From: an uncultured Eubacteriales bacterium
GTDB lineage: Bacteria; Bacillota; Clostridia; Tissierellales; Peptoniphilaceae
Length of the DNA stretch: 64,000 bases
NCBI GenBank assembly: GCA_900540185.1
Contig: UQFH01000004.1
Coordinates: 88,582-152,581 of the forward strand
Reading direction: 5' to 3'
The position numbers were made by a program, and so were the translations under genes. The number at the start of each line of letters is the position of its first letter. The stretch's first letter is position 1. Below the pieces are notes generated by a model. The model ran no database searches, had not been told where the DNA came from, and was given only the letters and a program-made list of their open reading frames with translations. Below, piece by piece: positions 41,949 through 50,254 of the stretch.

Positions 41949-43526
41949 CTAGAAACTTACAACATTGTCTGCAACGCTCTTGATATCACCGTCGTGAGAA
42001 ATAATTATGATAATATTTCCGACTTTGGCTTTTGCCACTTCATCTTTGAACCATTCTTTCTTTGAAATGTCAAGATTGCTTGTAGGTTCGTCATATATTT
42101 GTATCTTTTTGTCATTTAATAACGCGGACACAATAAAAATGAGTTGTCTTTCACCGCCTGAAATATCTTTAAAAGCCTTGCTCCATGTGCCTTCTAAAAC
42201 ATCTTTAATAATTTCCGTATTTATATTTCTTTCGTTCAATTTCTCAATCAATTCCTGCTGTGAATTAATTTTAAATTTGGAATTGAAATATTCAGCCGGA
42301 GTATTAGTTCTTGTCCTCGGCGTTTGAAAAACAACATCGGTTAAATCTTTTCTAAATTCAATGCTGTCTATATCTGCGAGATTGATGTTGTCAACATAAA
42401 TTTTTGCATTATCGTCTTTCAAAACACCCGTCATAAGTTTATAAAAAGTTGTCTTACCCTTTCCGTTTGAAGCATTTAATAGATATATATTGTCTTTTTT
42501 AAATTCGCCTTTAAAATCTTTATATAATAGATTTTTGTCAAATCCGAATGTTATATCATATTTAACACTTTCAACCTCATCAACGGACAATTTTCCTTCC
42601 GACAATCTTTTTATATTTTCATATTCATTAAGTTTCTCTTCGCTTGCTTTTACTTTTCTATAATCCTTCCCTATTCCCGTAAGCATCATTACACTGACCA
42701 AAATGGCTGTGCTGAATTGAAAGAGGTTTGACATATCTCCCAAAAATATCGTTCCCATAAAAACTTTATATCCTGCAAAAAGCATTATGACTATTTGCAT
42801 TCCAAACATTACCAAGTTTATGATTGAATCAAATCCGGCATCATATCCTACATATTTCATATAAGCATGATAAGCTCTTAAAAATATATTATCAAAGCGA
42901 GAATTGATCTTTTCGTAATTTCCGGATTCAACTACCTCGGTTAGATTCTGTACCCCTGATTCAAATGCTGAAAAATACTTTGCATCCGTTTCCATCATAT
43001 CATTTGCAACAACAGTAATCTTCTTTTTTGAAAGTCTATATATAAAATACATAATAGGTATTCCCGCCAATAAAAATAAAAATACCTGCTTATCGATAGT
43101 ATAAACAATTCCCATCATGACTACTATTTTTATTGCTTTAAAAATACTTGGATAGAACTGTCTAAGTTTAAAAGCCATAATATTTTCCATATCTCCGTCA
43201 AGCCTCATTGCAATATATGAGGAGTCGATATTTCTAAAAGTTTTGGCATCGCTTCTCCTGAGATTTTCTATAACCTTTGTCTTCTTTATGAACTTGTTGC
43301 TTTCTATGTATTTGGAAATCAAAATTTCATAAAAATAATTTAAAATAATTGTCAAAACTATAGCACCGAAAAACAATGCCATAAATCTAATGACAACGTC
43401 TATATCGGATTGTTTCTCAAGTACCGTTATAAATTTACCGTTAAAAATAGTTGTGACAACTTCAAGTGCTGAAATCAATGTAAGTAAAATAAAATACCAT
43501 ACAATATATGATTTTTTCTTAGCCAT
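41949..43526 (-). CDS. ABC half-transporter of the lanthipeptide cluster, first subunit
   Basis: A 525-residue half-transporter with membrane helices in residues 10-280 and an ATPase domain: Walker A NASNGKGKTT, signature ISGGERQL, Walker B KIQIYDEPTSNLD and ILIISHD-type H-loop (IIIISHD). It resembles its neighbour throughout, so the two form a heterodimeric exporter. No peptidase domain is present, meaning the leader must be removed elsewhere. A strong AGGAGG precedes the ATG, just after the hairpin at 43.55 kb. Confidence 0.88.
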   Translation of the reverse strand: MAKKKSYIVWYFILLTLISALEVVTTIFNGKFITVLEKQSDIDVVIRFMALFFGAIVLTIILNYFYEILISKYIESNKFIKKTKVIENLRRSDAKTFRNIDSSYIAMRLDGDMENIMAFKLRQFYPSIFKAIKIVVMMGIVYTIDKQVFLFLLAGIPIMYFIYRLSKKKITVVANDMMETDAKYFSAFESGVQNLTEVVESGNYEKINSRFDNIFLRAYHAYMKYVGYDAGFDSIINLVMFGMQIVIMLFAGYKVFMGTIFLGDMSNLFQFSTAILVSVMMLTGIGKDYRKVKASEEKLNEYENIKRLSEGKLSVDEVESVKYDITFGFDKNLLYKDFKGEFKKDNIYLLNASNGKGKTTFYKLMTGVLKDDNAKIYVDNINLADIDSIEFRKDLTDVVFQTPRTRTNTPAEYFNSKFKINSQQELIEKLNERNINTEIIKDVLEGTWSKAFKDISGGERQLIFIVSALLNDKKIQIYDEPTSNLDISKKEWFKDEVAKAKVGNIIIIISHDGDIKSVADNVVSF

Positions 43527-43547
43527 AATTTACCTCCTGGATATGTA

Positions 43548-43585
43548 TTATACAAAGCAGGGTTGTTGTTCCCTGCTTTGTATAA
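43548..43585 (-). promoter_or_regulatory. Stable hairpin between the precursor and transporter genes
   Basis: A perfect 15-bp stem (TTATACAAAGCAGGG and its complement) with an 8-base loop, starting 8 bases after the precursor stop. It lacks a T run, so it more likely stabilises or attenuates mRNA than fully terminates, giving more precursor than transporter. Confidence 0.85.
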
Positions 43586-43592
43586 AAACCCG

Positions 43593-43697
43593 TTATTTTG
43601 TTCCACAGTTAATGCTTAAACCTGAAGCCCAGTGAAAGCTTTGAGTAGTTTCACCAGTTCTAACTTGCTTCTTTTGAAGTTTTAAAACTTTGTTCAT
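43593..43697 (-). CDS. Class III lanthipeptide precursor peptide, 34 residues
   Basis: A very short gene with a clear GGGAGG ribosome site and ATG at 43697, TAA at 43593. The leader MNKVLKLQKKQVRTGETT carries the VLKLQ motif (class III 'LxLQ' recognition helix). The core (after about residue 16) is QSFHWASGLSINCGTK: Ser25, Ser28 and Cys31 form S-x2-S-x2-C, the pattern from which class III synthetases make lanthionine or labionin; Thr17, Thr18 and Ser20 could be dehydrated. It lies directly between the LanKC synthetase gene and the two transporters. No homologue is known to me. Confidence 0.85.
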   Translation of the reverse strand: MNKVLKLQKKQVRTGETTQSFHWASGLSINCGTK

Positions 43698-43724
43698 AAT
43701 AAATCCTCCCGTAATTTATTTTAC

Positions 43725-43741
43725 AAAACGCTAGGCGTTTT
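43725..43741 (-). promoter_or_regulatory. Hairpin between the synthetase and precursor genes
   Basis: AAAACGC/GCGTTTT with a 3-base loop, followed on the minus strand by GTAAAATAAATT. It may be a weak terminator after the synthetase gene or a 5' hairpin protecting the precursor mRNA. Confidence 0.55.
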
Positions 43742-43746
43742 ATAAT

Positions 43747-46191
43747 CTATAATCTTTCATCTATTGGAAAAATATCAATCTTTTGATTGATAATACTATT
43801 TAAACCCAAAAGTATTCCCGCACTTCCGGAAAATACATCAAACGACAATTTGTTTGAAAATTTACCCGGAGTATACAGATTTTTATCTATCTCCGGCAAT
43901 CTCGGAAATAGTTCCCTACAAACTTTTTCTCCGTCATCGCCCGAAGAATATGAAATACATTTTGACATAAGTCCTTGATAAAGTCCGACGTCTAAAAATA
44001 ATCCATAGTCACTATATCTCCTGATATGCTTTTCAACATTTACAGATTGTACCTTTTTCCCTGTTTTTTCTTGATATTCCCTTAGAGCTAAAAGAATCCC
44101 CAACGCACCGTCTTTGATATACGGAGAAATAATTTTGTTTGTTGTTCCTCCAATGAAACCATTCGTTATAAAAAGATTATTTGAAATATGCATAGCAATA
44201 TATTTTATAAATTTCAAAACATCCTTGTCTTTTTTTAGACCATATATTATGGATTCAAAATATAAAACACCTGCTAAACCGTCAAATAAACCGATATCGC
44301 CCTCAACTTCCATATTTTCTAAGATAAAATCGGAAATCTTTAAAGCTTTATTCAAATATTTTTCATTTCCGGAATCCACATAGAAATTAAGATATCCGAT
44401 TCCAACTCCTGCAAGTCCGGATTTAAACGAATAGTCTCTCAAACTAAATAGCAGATTATAATCTATTTCATCAACTATTTCATATGCCGCTTCTTTGTAT
44501 CCGAGTTTATTTAGAACAAATGCAATCCCCATCTTGCCGTCAAGAAGACCACATTGAAATATGTTTTTTATTTCTTCTTTTTCTGTTTCCAAATTGACGG
44601 TTTTGCTCTTTATAGAATTCAATCTTTCATCATCAAGATATTTTGAAAGTGCATATAAAATTCCATACTTTCCGTTTAAAAAATTGTATTTTCCTTCAAT
44701 AGTTGATACGGATTCCCTTTCTCCTCTCCAACCGAACTCATTTAAATCCTCATAATTTAAAATGGATTCAAGCAATTTGTTTGCAAGTTCTTCTATACTT
44801 GGCACCTCGTATGATTTCGGTTCATCTAATGAGCAAATATCTTCAACTATATCGCCGTCAAGCATTCCATCATATTTTTTTAGAATATAATCAATTTGTT
44901 TTGAAAGTAAATTTTCATCAAAAGATTCGACAGGTGAAACCGGATAAAGCATAAATTTTAAAATCTTTTTTAGAGCATATTCATCTCTATCAATATTTCT
45001 TTCGTTCAAAGAAGAATAGTACCCTTTCGTTGCAATTCCTTTGTTAACTTCATCAACTCTTCCAGCGGATTCAAAATCCAATATCCAAACCTTGTCGTCA
45101 TCGTCAATCATGATATTGCTGTGACTTAAATCGCCAATTCCTACTCCTCTTTCATGCACGGATTTTAATACTCTTTTTATTTCTCTATATATTCTTGAAA
45201 CATCTTCTATATATTCCTCTATTTTTTTCTCATTTTTAGTATCATCCAAAGGATAAGTTTTCGCAAGATAATTGTTTAGGTTCATCCCTTCAATTTTTTC
45301 CATAGAAAGAAAAGTGTGTTCCCAAGCTTCAAATATTCCAAGTGGTTTTACAATACCGTCTATGTCTTTTAATTTCTCGAGATAATAATATTCCGTTCTA
45401 AGTCTATCGACCGCATCTTTCCCATTCTTATCATATGAAACATTCGGTCTTGCTTCTTTAAGAACGCATTTTTTATCCGAAAGCTTATCGTATGCGTAGT
45501 AAACCCCGCCGTTATTACTGAATTTTACTGCATCGAAAATCTCATAATTATCCAGTTGTGAGGGTTCATCAAAAGCTATATTTTCCTCAAAAAACGGGTC
45601 CTCAACAAAAGGCAACTCATTGTAATACGGAAGTCTTTCATCTTCAATATATTCTCCCGACGGCGTTTTGACAACTAATTTTCCGTTGTAATAGATTTTT
45701 TTAAAGCCGCCATATCTATAATAAATATTTGAATCCATATATCTTTTATCACTCAAAATATATGGACCTTTTTTCATATTCTTTAATAAATCATATAGAG
45801 CAAAGACTGTTTCTTTAAATTCGTCATCATCCGGATAGATAGTTATAAATTTTCCGCTGAAACTTCTGTCCTCATTTTTTGATTGATTCAATTCAAAAAA
45901 TTCTTCCGTTGCCAAATGTTTAAATGCAATCTTTTTAGAAAAAAGATAATTTGAAACCAATGTTAAAGTTTCCTTGTACGACGAAATATGAGATGATATA
46001 TGTATCTTGAAACCTTGACTTTGAGTGTCTTTTCCTTCATAAAAATATTCTTTCCAAATGGAATTCTTTTCTCTATAACAACAATATCCCTTGTCTTTAT
46101 AATCTAAATTTATTTCTTTTAAATCTGAAAAGAAATTATCTATAGGTTCATAAAAATCGCTTTCCGAAATTGAATTATATTCTTGCAGCAT
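43747..46191 (-). CDS. Class III lanthipeptide synthetase (LanKC)
   Basis: An 814-residue three-domain enzyme. The N-terminal part (about residues 1-230) has the LanKC lyase-domain landmarks FSGKFITIYP and, later, the YRYGG segment. A Ser/Thr-kinase-like domain (about 235-430) shows the ATP lysine in KKCVLKEARP, the catalytic loop GIGDLSHSNIMI and the metal motif ILDFESAG. The C-terminal LanC-like cyclase (about 480-814) has GLLDGKMGIAFVLNKLG, GLFDGLAGVLYF and FSGSAGILLGL but no Cys-Cys-His zinc ligands, as in class III enzymes. It phosphorylates and eliminates Ser/Thr and then forms the rings. Its ribosome site includes a run of eight G. Confidence 0.92.
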   Translation of the reverse strand: MLQEYNSISESDFYEPIDNFFSDLKEINLDYKDKGYCCYREKNSIWKEYFYEGKDTQSQGFKIHISSHISSYKETLTLVSNYLFSKKIAFKHLATEEFFELNQSKNEDRSFSGKFITIYPDDDEFKETVFALYDLLKNMKKGPYILSDKRYMDSNIYYRYGGFKKIYYNGKLVVKTPSGEYIEDERLPYYNELPFVEDPFFEENIAFDEPSQLDNYEIFDAVKFSNNGGVYYAYDKLSDKKCVLKEARPNVSYDKNGKDAVDRLRTEYYYLEKLKDIDGIVKPLGIFEAWEHTFLSMEKIEGMNLNNYLAKTYPLDDTKNEKKIEEYIEDVSRIYREIKRVLKSVHERGVGIGDLSHSNIMIDDDDKVWILDFESAGRVDEVNKGIATKGYYSSLNERNIDRDEYALKKILKFMLYPVSPVESFDENLLSKQIDYILKKYDGMLDGDIVEDICSLDEPKSYEVPSIEELANKLLESILNYEDLNEFGWRGERESVSTIEGKYNFLNGKYGILYALSKYLDDERLNSIKSKTVNLETEKEEIKNIFQCGLLDGKMGIAFVLNKLGYKEAAYEIVDEIDYNLLFSLRDYSFKSGLAGVGIGYLNFYVDSGNEKYLNKALKISDFILENMEVEGDIGLFDGLAGVLYFESIIYGLKKDKDVLKFIKYIAMHISNNLFITNGFIGGTTNKIISPYIKDGALGILLALREYQEKTGKKVQSVNVEKHIRRYSDYGLFLDVGLYQGLMSKCISYSSGDDGEKVCRELFPRLPEIDKNLYTPGKFSNKLSFDVFSGSAGILLGLNSIINQKIDIFPIDERL

Positions 46192-46244
46192 ACTTTCCCC
46201 CCCCTAAAATTTTTTTACATATTTTTAACATTCCCTGTATTTTT

Positions 46245-46273
46245 ATTGTAACACTTTTAAAATTTTAATTCAA
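46245..46273 (-). promoter_or_regulatory. Promoter of the lanthipeptide operon
   Basis: On the minus strand TTGAAT (46268-46273) and TACAAT (46245-46250), 17-bp spacing, 54 bases before the LanKC start. No operator-like palindrome overlaps it. Confidence 0.82.
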
Positions 46274-46321
46274 TGATTTTTAAATAATTTATTACGTTAT
46301 TATAAATTTCTATACTGCACA

Positions 46322-46350
46322 ATAAAAAAGACTGCATTTTTTGCAGCCTT
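46322..46350 (-). terminator. brnQ terminator
   Basis: On the minus strand AGGCTGC/GCAGTCT with a 7-base A-rich loop and a T-rich tail, 5 bases after the brnQ stop. Confidence 0.88.
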
Positions 46351-46355
46351 TAAAA

Positions 46356-47708
46356 CTAAACCAAATTCATATTTGCAATATCAAGTTTTTCGTTATTTTT
46401 TAAAACGGTTTTATCCAAGATGAGTGCGATGACCATTCCTATAATTGCAGTGAACACCCAAGCGAATCCGTCTTTTCCGAAAGGGAGTTTATATAAGAAG
46501 TTTTGAATAATCGAAAGATTTTCATTTATTGCAGCAACTCCATAGAGAATTCCCAAAACAAGTGCGCCGTATGCGCCGCCGATAAATACTGTTCTTCTTT
46601 TCATTTTGTGTCTGAATAAGTTCAATAGAATCAAAACGATTGCAACCGGATAGAGCACGCTCAAAATCGGAACGGAAAGTTTTATGATGTTGTTTACTCC
46701 CTTTACCGAGAGGAAAAATGAAATGATTGCTACAGAAGTTACTGTAAATTTATATTTGATTTTTCCGTTACTCATTTCGCTGAATGTGTTTGCGATTGTT
46801 GTCATAAGTCCGATTGATGTTGTGAGACATGCGAAGCACATCGAAATAGAAAGAAGTGTACGTCCGAAAGTAGAGCCGATTGCTTCAACGAGTTTGATTG
46901 TTGCTTCTGTTCTTGCGATATCTTTAAATTGAATTGAGCCGGTTGCTCCGAGATATATAAATCCGCCGTAGACTATAAAAAGTCCGAGTGCAGCGATTAT
47001 TGCAGAGCCGATTGTCGCTTTTTGAATTTTCTTTTCATCCGTGAGTTTCGCTTTTATGGACATTATTGCAACGCCCGCCATTGCAAAGCTTCCGATTGCG
47101 TCCATCGTTTGGTATCCTTCTCTGAATCCCATTCCGAACGGATCCGGAACAAGCGGTTCTCCCGGTGTTCCGATTGGATTTATAATTCCTTTAATGATAA
47201 GTGTGAGAAGTAGGATAAGAAGAACCGGTGTGAAATATTGACCGATTATGTCTATAACTTTTGACGGTCTAAGGACCAATATATAGGTCAATGTAAAATA
47301 GACCAATGAAACTACAACTCTTGAAAGCGGCATTCCCAAAACTGTTCCCCAGTTGAGTTCGCCGAAAATCGGAGCGATACCGATTTCATATGTCGTTGCG
47401 GCTGTTCTTGGAATTGCAAGAAAAGGCCCGATGCACATAAGTATCAGTGTGTTAAAAATAAGTGCGAAATTTTTTGAAACGATGCCCGTAAAATTGAGCA
47501 TGCTGCCCTTTGTGTTTGTGGTTGCAATGATTCCCAAAAGCGGCATCGCAATTCCTGTGAATAAAAATCCGAGAGTGGCAATAGGGTATAATCTTCCGGC
47601 GTGGATGCCGATGTTCGGCGGGAAGATCAGGTTGCCCGCCCCCAAAAACATTGCAAATAAAGCAAAGCCTGTCACCATTACATCTTTAATAGTGAATTTT
47701 CTTTCCAT
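46356..47708 (-). CDS. brnQ: Branched-chain amino acid transporter BrnQ
   Basis: A 450-residue LIVCS-family carrier with about twelve helices. MFLGAGNLIFPPNIG near the N-terminus is the family hallmark; FTGIAMPLLGIIA, IGPFLAIPRTAATTYEIG and CLTTSIGLMTTIA continue the conserved pattern. It imports Leu, Ile and Val with Na+ or H+, useful for an amino-acid fermenter. It stands between the lanthipeptide promoter and a region of inverted repeats. GGAGG precedes the ATG. Confidence 0.92.
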   Translation of the reverse strand: MERKFTIKDVMVTGFALFAMFLGAGNLIFPPNIGIHAGRLYPIATLGFLFTGIAMPLLGIIATTNTKGSMLNFTGIVSKNFALIFNTLILMCIGPFLAIPRTAATTYEIGIAPIFGELNWGTVLGMPLSRVVVSLVYFTLTYILVLRPSKVIDIIGQYFTPVLLILLLTLIIKGIINPIGTPGEPLVPDPFGMGFREGYQTMDAIGSFAMAGVAIMSIKAKLTDEKKIQKATIGSAIIAALGLFIVYGGFIYLGATGSIQFKDIARTEATIKLVEAIGSTFGRTLLSISMCFACLTTSIGLMTTIANTFSEMSNGKIKYKFTVTSVAIISFFLSVKGVNNIIKLSVPILSVLYPVAIVLILLNLFRHKMKRRTVFIGGAYGALVLGILYGVAAINENLSIIQNFLYKLPFGKDGFAWVFTAIIGMVIALILDKTVLKNNEKLDIANMNLV

Positions 47709-47738
47709 AATAGTAAAATACCTCCAATAATATTATCT

Positions 47739-47769
47739 GTATTAGTTTTTAGCTTTAGTACACTAATAC
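47739..47769. promoter_or_regulatory. Inverted repeat upstream of brnQ
   Basis: GTATTAGT (47739-47746) and ACTAATAC (47762-47769) form an 8-bp inverted repeat about 30 bases upstream of the brnQ start, in a position fit for an operator or leader hairpin. Confidence 0.45.
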
Positions 47770-47803
47770 TTTGTATAAAAACATGAATCCATGATTCATG
47801 CTC

Positions 47804-47849
47804 AATAAAAAGCAAGTTCGACCAAACTTGCGAGCAAAGTCAAACTCGC
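47804..47849 (-). terminator. Terminator of the recD2 operon
   Basis: On the minus strand GCGAG/CTCGC is followed by a 7-bp stem GCAAGTT/AACTTGC and then TTTTTATT. The double hairpin ends the operon starting at 52.4 kb. Confidence 0.82.
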
Positions 47850-47863
47850 TTTATATCCAAAAA

Positions 47864-48097
47864 TTATTCGCCTTGTTCTTCTCTTTGTTTTCTCAAGGCT
47901 TCTTCTTGCATTTTGTGTCTTGTTTTAAGGTCCATTGCATCGACGGATTCTTCAGTCGTTTTAGCTTCAACGGTTCTTAAAACCTTTTTTTCCGCTCTGA
48001 CCGGAGTGTAAACCGTGTCGAGTTTTCCCATAAGTTCGTCCAATGTTCTGTACGCTTTTTGTCTGATTGCTTCAAAACGTTCTTCCATTCTAATCAT
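47864..48097 (-). CDS. Small charged protein of unknown function
   Basis: A 77-residue, strongly charged, largely helical protein (ERFEAIRQKAYRTLDELMGK, then a Lys/Glu-rich C-terminus) without membrane segments. I do not recognise it. The ATG overlaps the stop of the membrane protein gene upstream by 8 bases, so translation is probably coupled. It is the last gene of the recD2-comF-apbE operon. Confidence 0.6.
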   Translation of the reverse strand: MIRMEERFEAIRQKAYRTLDELMGKLDTVYTPVRAEKKVLRTVEAKTTEESVDAMDLKTRHKMQEEALRKQREEQGE

Positions 48098-48659
48098 CTT
48101 CTCCTTTAAATGCTATGACGAAAATCGCCATCAATAATATGCTTGCCACAACCGGCACTATAAACATCCATCTGTAGTAGTGTTCGACTCCTCCGAAAAT
48201 CGCACCTGCGTTATTTATCGCTTCCGCTTTGTCGTCGAAAAATCCGAGCCAGTTTGCAATGTGATAAACCGGCGCGACGCTTATTGCTCTAAAACATACC
48301 AAATAAAGTGTTGCCGTGAGTGCAATATTTTTTATTATTCCCGGAATGTCGGGCCAAAGTATTGCCGCCGCAATCGAAAATATATTCGAGAAGAGCATAA
48401 ACCAGTGCATTCCGAAGAATGCTCTTTTGAATGCAATGCCCCTTTTAGAAATTTTTCTCGTGTATATGAACCAAATCACTCCGGTCGCGACCGCCCATAT
48501 TAATGATATTATATCACTTATTGTTGTAATTGTCGTTAGTCCGTAGTAAAGCAGCGAAGAGATTGCCGGAATTGCAAATCCGACAAACAAAAACATTCTG
48601 TCCGTAGCTTTTTCCGAGAATTGTGTGTTTAATATTTTATCTTTTATATCTATATTCAA
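48090..48659 (-). CDS. Integral membrane protein of unknown function
   Basis: A 189-residue protein with about five hydrophobic helices (FLFVGFAIPAISSLLYYGL, ISLIWAVATGVIWFIY, FMLFSNIFSIAAAILW and a C-terminal WMFIVPVVASILLMAIFVIA). No family is recognised. The start is a TTG at 48659 with AGGTG five bases before it, 8 bases after the apbE stop. The apbE neighbour suggests a possible target of flavinylation, but no S/T flavinylation motif is seen here. Confidence 0.6.
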   Translation of the reverse strand: MNIDIKDKILNTQFSEKATDRMFLFVGFAIPAISSLLYYGLTTITTISDIISLIWAVATGVIWFIYTRKISKRGIAFKRAFFGMHWFMLFSNIFSIAAAILWPDIPGIIKNIALTATLYLVCFRAISVAPVYHIANWLGFFDDKAEAINNAGAIFGGVEHYYRWMFIVPVVASILLMAIFVIAFKGEDD

Positions 48660-48667
48660 AAAATCAC

Positions 48668-49669
48668 CTATTCTATATTTGCTCCGAAGGATTTAACATA
48701 TTTTTTCAAACCTTCACTCACAAAATGTGTGCCGTCTTTATAAATAATATAGTATTCATAGCCCGGAAAATCTTTCAGGCATTCGTCGATTTCGTCTTTG
48801 TCTTTTAAAAAGAGTGTTGTCGAAAGAAAGTCGCACAAAAATGCGTCATCGCCCACAATTGTGATGGAGCGTTTTTCATTGTCCGACGGATAGCCCGTGT
48901 TTAAATCGACAATGTGGTGATAATTTCTTCCGTCAATTTCGACAAATCTTTGGTAGTCGCCGCTCGTTACAAGCGATTTATCCGTTATATAAATTATGTC
49001 GAACGGATCACCCAAGTCAAACGGATTTTCGATGCCGATGCTGAAATTCTTTCTGTCGGCGGCTCTTCTTCCGTGAACGGTGACATTGCCGCCCGAGGAA
49101 ATAATATAATTTTTTATTCCGAGCGCATCAAAATCTTTTTTCAGCTCTTCATTCAAATAGCCTTTACAAACCGAGCCGAGGTCAACCGCCGCGCCGTTAT
49201 TTAGCGTGATGTGGTCGCCGTGAACGACAACGCTTCCCTTGCCGCCTTTCATAAGCGCATCTTTTACAGCCGCTTCTTCCGGAAGCACGCCCGATTCAAT
49301 CGCATCTCTCCAAATGTCAAAAAGTTTTCCTTTTGAAATATCAACTTTGTTTCCGGTCTTGTCTTCAAGCTCCAAGGCTCTTTCCAAAATCGGTGCAATT
49401 TCCGCCCAATCCTTTTCGCCGGATTTGTTGAGTTCATCGATTGCGCCGCCCTCAAAATTGGAAAGCACATCGTTTAAATGTTTTATCTTATCTTCAATTA
49501 CAGTTTTTACTTTCGCTTCGTCGACATCGTCTTTGAAATATGTAATTTCAATAACCGTATCGAAATATTCATAAAAGACCATATCGTGCTTTGCTTCGTC
49601 CTTCGGCTTACATGCGCCCATAAAAATCGCGCAAACAATCAAACCGAAAACAATAAATCTATTTTTCAT
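48668..49669 (-). CDS. apbE: FAD:protein FMN transferase (ApbE), lipoprotein
   Basis: A 333-residue exported enzyme with a lipobox (VCAIFMGAC) that attaches FMN to Thr/Ser of flavoproteins using FAD. Conserved motifs are VDLGSVCKGYLNEEL, IISSGGNVTVHG and YHHIVDLNTGYP (His and Asp of the Mg/FAD site). Targets are typically RnfG/NqrC-like or FMN-binding proteins; none is encoded nearby. The ATG follows the comF stop with no gap and uses the GGGGGA site in comF. Confidence 0.9.
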   Translation of the reverse strand: MKNRFIVFGLIVCAIFMGACKPKDEAKHDMVFYEYFDTVIEITYFKDDVDEAKVKTVIEDKIKHLNDVLSNFEGGAIDELNKSGEKDWAEIAPILERALELEDKTGNKVDISKGKLFDIWRDAIESGVLPEEAAVKDALMKGGKGSVVVHGDHITLNNGAAVDLGSVCKGYLNEELKKDFDALGIKNYIISSGGNVTVHGRRAADRKNFSIGIENPFDLGDPFDIIYITDKSLVTSGDYQRFVEIDGRNYHHIVDLNTGYPSDNEKRSITIVGDDAFLCDFLSTTLFLKDKDEIDECLKDFPGYEYYIIYKDGTHFVSEGLKKYVKSFGANIE

Positions 49670-50254
49670 CTAAATTTTATCCCCCAATAACACAATCGCT
49701 TTCAAATAAACTTCATCATTTGAGAATTTTATCGCCTTGCCGGCATCGCTCAGCGTTTTTCCGCTCGTAATAACGTCGTCCAAAATTATATAGCGCCCCG
49801 TTTTCACGGGCTCTTTGACCTTTATGCCGTGGTCGAAATTCGCACGCTTAAAACCTGTCATCGTGTGGCTCGGCTTTGTCGGCACATTCTTTTTTAGAAT
49901 ATCGTAAATCGGAATGTCATAGTCCGAAGAAATTCTCTTTGAAAGCTCATAGCTCACATTGAAACCTCTTTTAAGCTGTCTTATAAAATCCGACGGAATA
50001 TAGATAATGCCGTCGATATTTTCAAACGAGCATTCTTTCTTTATTATATCATAAAAGAAATCAAGATAACCATAAATTTTATCAAATTTTAATTTTGACA
50101 TATATTTTTTGAGAATTCCCATATAGCGAAAAATCACTTCGAGTTCGTCTATAAAGTCGATTGAATTTATCGTGTTCGCCCTTTCAAACTCGCCGTAACA
50201 TCTCTCGCATATAGGATATTCTCCCTCATTACATATCAAGCAGGCCTTCTTCAA
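49670..50254 (-). CDS. comF: ComF family phosphoribosyltransferase-like protein
   Basis: A 194-residue ComF protein: an N-terminal zinc ribbon (CLIC and CERC pairs within the first 20 residues) and a type I phosphoribosyltransferase domain with RGFNVSYELSKRIS and the PRPP loop YIILDDVITSGKTLSDAG. ComF takes part in DNA uptake in Bacillus and is widespread in competent and non-competent bacteria. It overlaps recD2 by 26 bases, which couples a DNA helicase and a DNA uptake factor. Confidence 0.9.
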   Translation of the reverse strand: MKKACLICNEGEYPICERCYGEFERANTINSIDFIDELEVIFRYMGILKKYMSKLKFDKIYGYLDFFYDIIKKECSFENIDGIIYIPSDFIRQLKRGFNVSYELSKRISSDYDIPIYDILKKNVPTKPSHTMTGFKRANFDHGIKVKEPVKTGRYIILDDVITSGKTLSDAGKAIKFSNDEVYLKAIVLLGDKI

